From: Pseudomonadota bacterium
GTDB taxonomy: Bacteria; Pseudomonadota; Gammaproteobacteria; Burkholderiales; Casimicrobiaceae
Assembly (NCBI GenBank): GCA_022709775.1
Contig: JAKLIE010000122.1
Coordinates: 1 to 6,237, forward strand
Direction: 5' to 3'
Length of the DNA stretch: 6,237 nucleotides
The position numbers were made by a program, and so were the translations under genes. This document shows, piece by piece, positions 5,941 to 6,237 of this stretch. The first letter of the stretch is position 1, and the number at the start of each line of letters is the position of its first letter. The notes under the pieces were generated by a model. The model was given only the letters and a program-made list of their open reading frames with translations, did no database searches and was not told the origin of the DNA.

Positions 5941-6078
5941 TGACCCTGCTCATTGCTACGGCGAGCCAGGGGCGGGGTCCGGCAATGCGATCCCGGGCGG
6001 CAGGCGCCGGCTTCAGTCCTCGACGCCGGCGAGTCGGACGATGTAGCCGCCCGACTTGTCGTCCCTTTCGAGGGCCAG
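5941..6078 (+). repeat. Duplicated segment, copy B (contains the intact NYN gene end)
   Basis: Partner of copy A at 5647-5784. It holds the stop codon of the intact gene and, beyond 6078, continues into that gene's coding sequence, so it is the likely parent. Its repeat unit at 5936 is the degenerate one, while copy A's unit at 5642 is perfect. Confidence 0.9.
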
Positions 6079-6237
6079 CGCGCCGGCGTCTCGGGCCGCC
6101 TCGAGCATCGCGTTGAACGAACGGAAGCCGTAGTACGACTCGGCAAAACCCGGGCGCACGCGCTTGAGCGCCTGCTTGACCATCGAGCCCCACACCTTGT
6201 CGTCGCCGCCGCGCTCGGATGCAAGCGCCTCGACCGT
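6013..6237 (-). CDS. NYN-domain-type protein, C-terminal OST-HTH (LOTUS) domain; 5' part outside the window
   Basis: 74 residues plus TGA are visible, open to the right edge. They read as the end of an OST-HTH/LOTUS winged helix: GSMVKQALKRVRPGFAESYYGFRSFNAML is the pattern seen in this domain, followed by a beta-hairpin-like LALERDDKSGGY and IVRLAGVED. In bacteria this domain usually sits after an NYN (LabA/DUF88-like) domain of the PIN-type nuclease fold, so RNA binding or cleavage is the expected role. The NYN part cannot be seen here, so the full architecture is inference. The ATG at 6195 is internal. The gene lies on the same strand as the amr operon, about 580 bp upstream of amrB, with the repeat array between them; its 3' end has been duplicated at 5719-5784. 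Confidence 0.78.
   Translation of the reverse strand, partial: TVEALASERGGDDKVWGSMVKQALKRVRPGFAESYYGFRSFNAMLEAARDAGALALERDDKSGGYIVRLAGVED

Larger units (their letters stand above)
5611..5950 (+). repeat. Interrupted array of GGGTCTGACCC repeat units
   Basis: Perfect 11-mers start at 5615, 5642, 5807, 5834, 5853, 5880 and 5917. A one-mismatch copy (GGGTGTGACCC) starts at 5936. All are in the same orientation, shown by an asymmetric tail: CCTACTTATG at the left, shifting to CCTGCTTAC or CCTGCTCAT toward the right. Start-to-start spacings are 27, then 165 across the embedded fragment, then 27, 19, 27, 37 and 19. The 39 bases at 5615-5653 and 5853-5891 are identical. The dyad arms suit a dimeric protein or a short hairpin. 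No transposase is present, so assignment to a REP-type or other mobile family is inference. Confidence 0.92.

Noticed and set aside
5611..5950. CRISPR array
   Set aside because: Repeats recur at 19-37 bp with no unique spacers of constant length, and no cas gene is present.

Overview
The window comes from a GC-rich bacterium (about 70% G+C by eye, strongly G/C-biased third codon positions). The gene set is an SCP-x-type thiolase, a YjjJ-type HipA homologue, an AmmeMemoRadiSam cassette and an NYN/OST-HTH protein. It fits Pseudomonadota, most likely Betaproteobacteria; that placement is an inference from gene content, not a measured result.

Layout, left to right. (1) Bases 2-1144, plus strand: the 3' part of an SCP-x / lipid-transfer-type thiolase whose start lies off the window. 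(2) Bases 1156-2541, minus strand: a stand-alone HipA-family protein of the YjjJ type. It faces the thiolase, and exactly 11 bp, the dyad GGGTCTGACCC, separate the two stop codons. Several residues needed for HipA kinase activity appear to be replaced. (3) Bases 2542-2944: an intergenic region with a likely promoter and a 12-bp palindrome in front of the HipA gene, and a large imperfect stem-loop after the next operon. (4) Bases 2945-5432, minus strand: a complete amrB-amrA-amrS operon, with 4-base start/stop overlaps at both junctions. (5) Bases 5433-5610: leader and probable promoter region of that operon. (6) Bases 5611-5950: an array of seven perfect and one imperfect further copies of GGGTCTGACCC. 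A truncated duplicate of the 3' end of the next gene is embedded in it. (7) Bases 6013-6237, minus strand: the C-terminal 74 residues of an NYN-type protein with an OST-HTH (LOTUS) domain, running off the right edge.

The amr genes form one transcription unit. Their conserved association (MEMO-like protein, AMMECR1-like protein and radical SAM enzyme) is known by name, but I know of no settled pathway for it. The most unusual part is the repeat region. The same dyad fills the thiolase/HipA gap and forms the array between the NYN gene and the amr operon. The array has been rearranged by a tandem duplication that captured and decayed a piece of the NYN gene. No transposase, tRNA, rRNA or CRISPR array is present.
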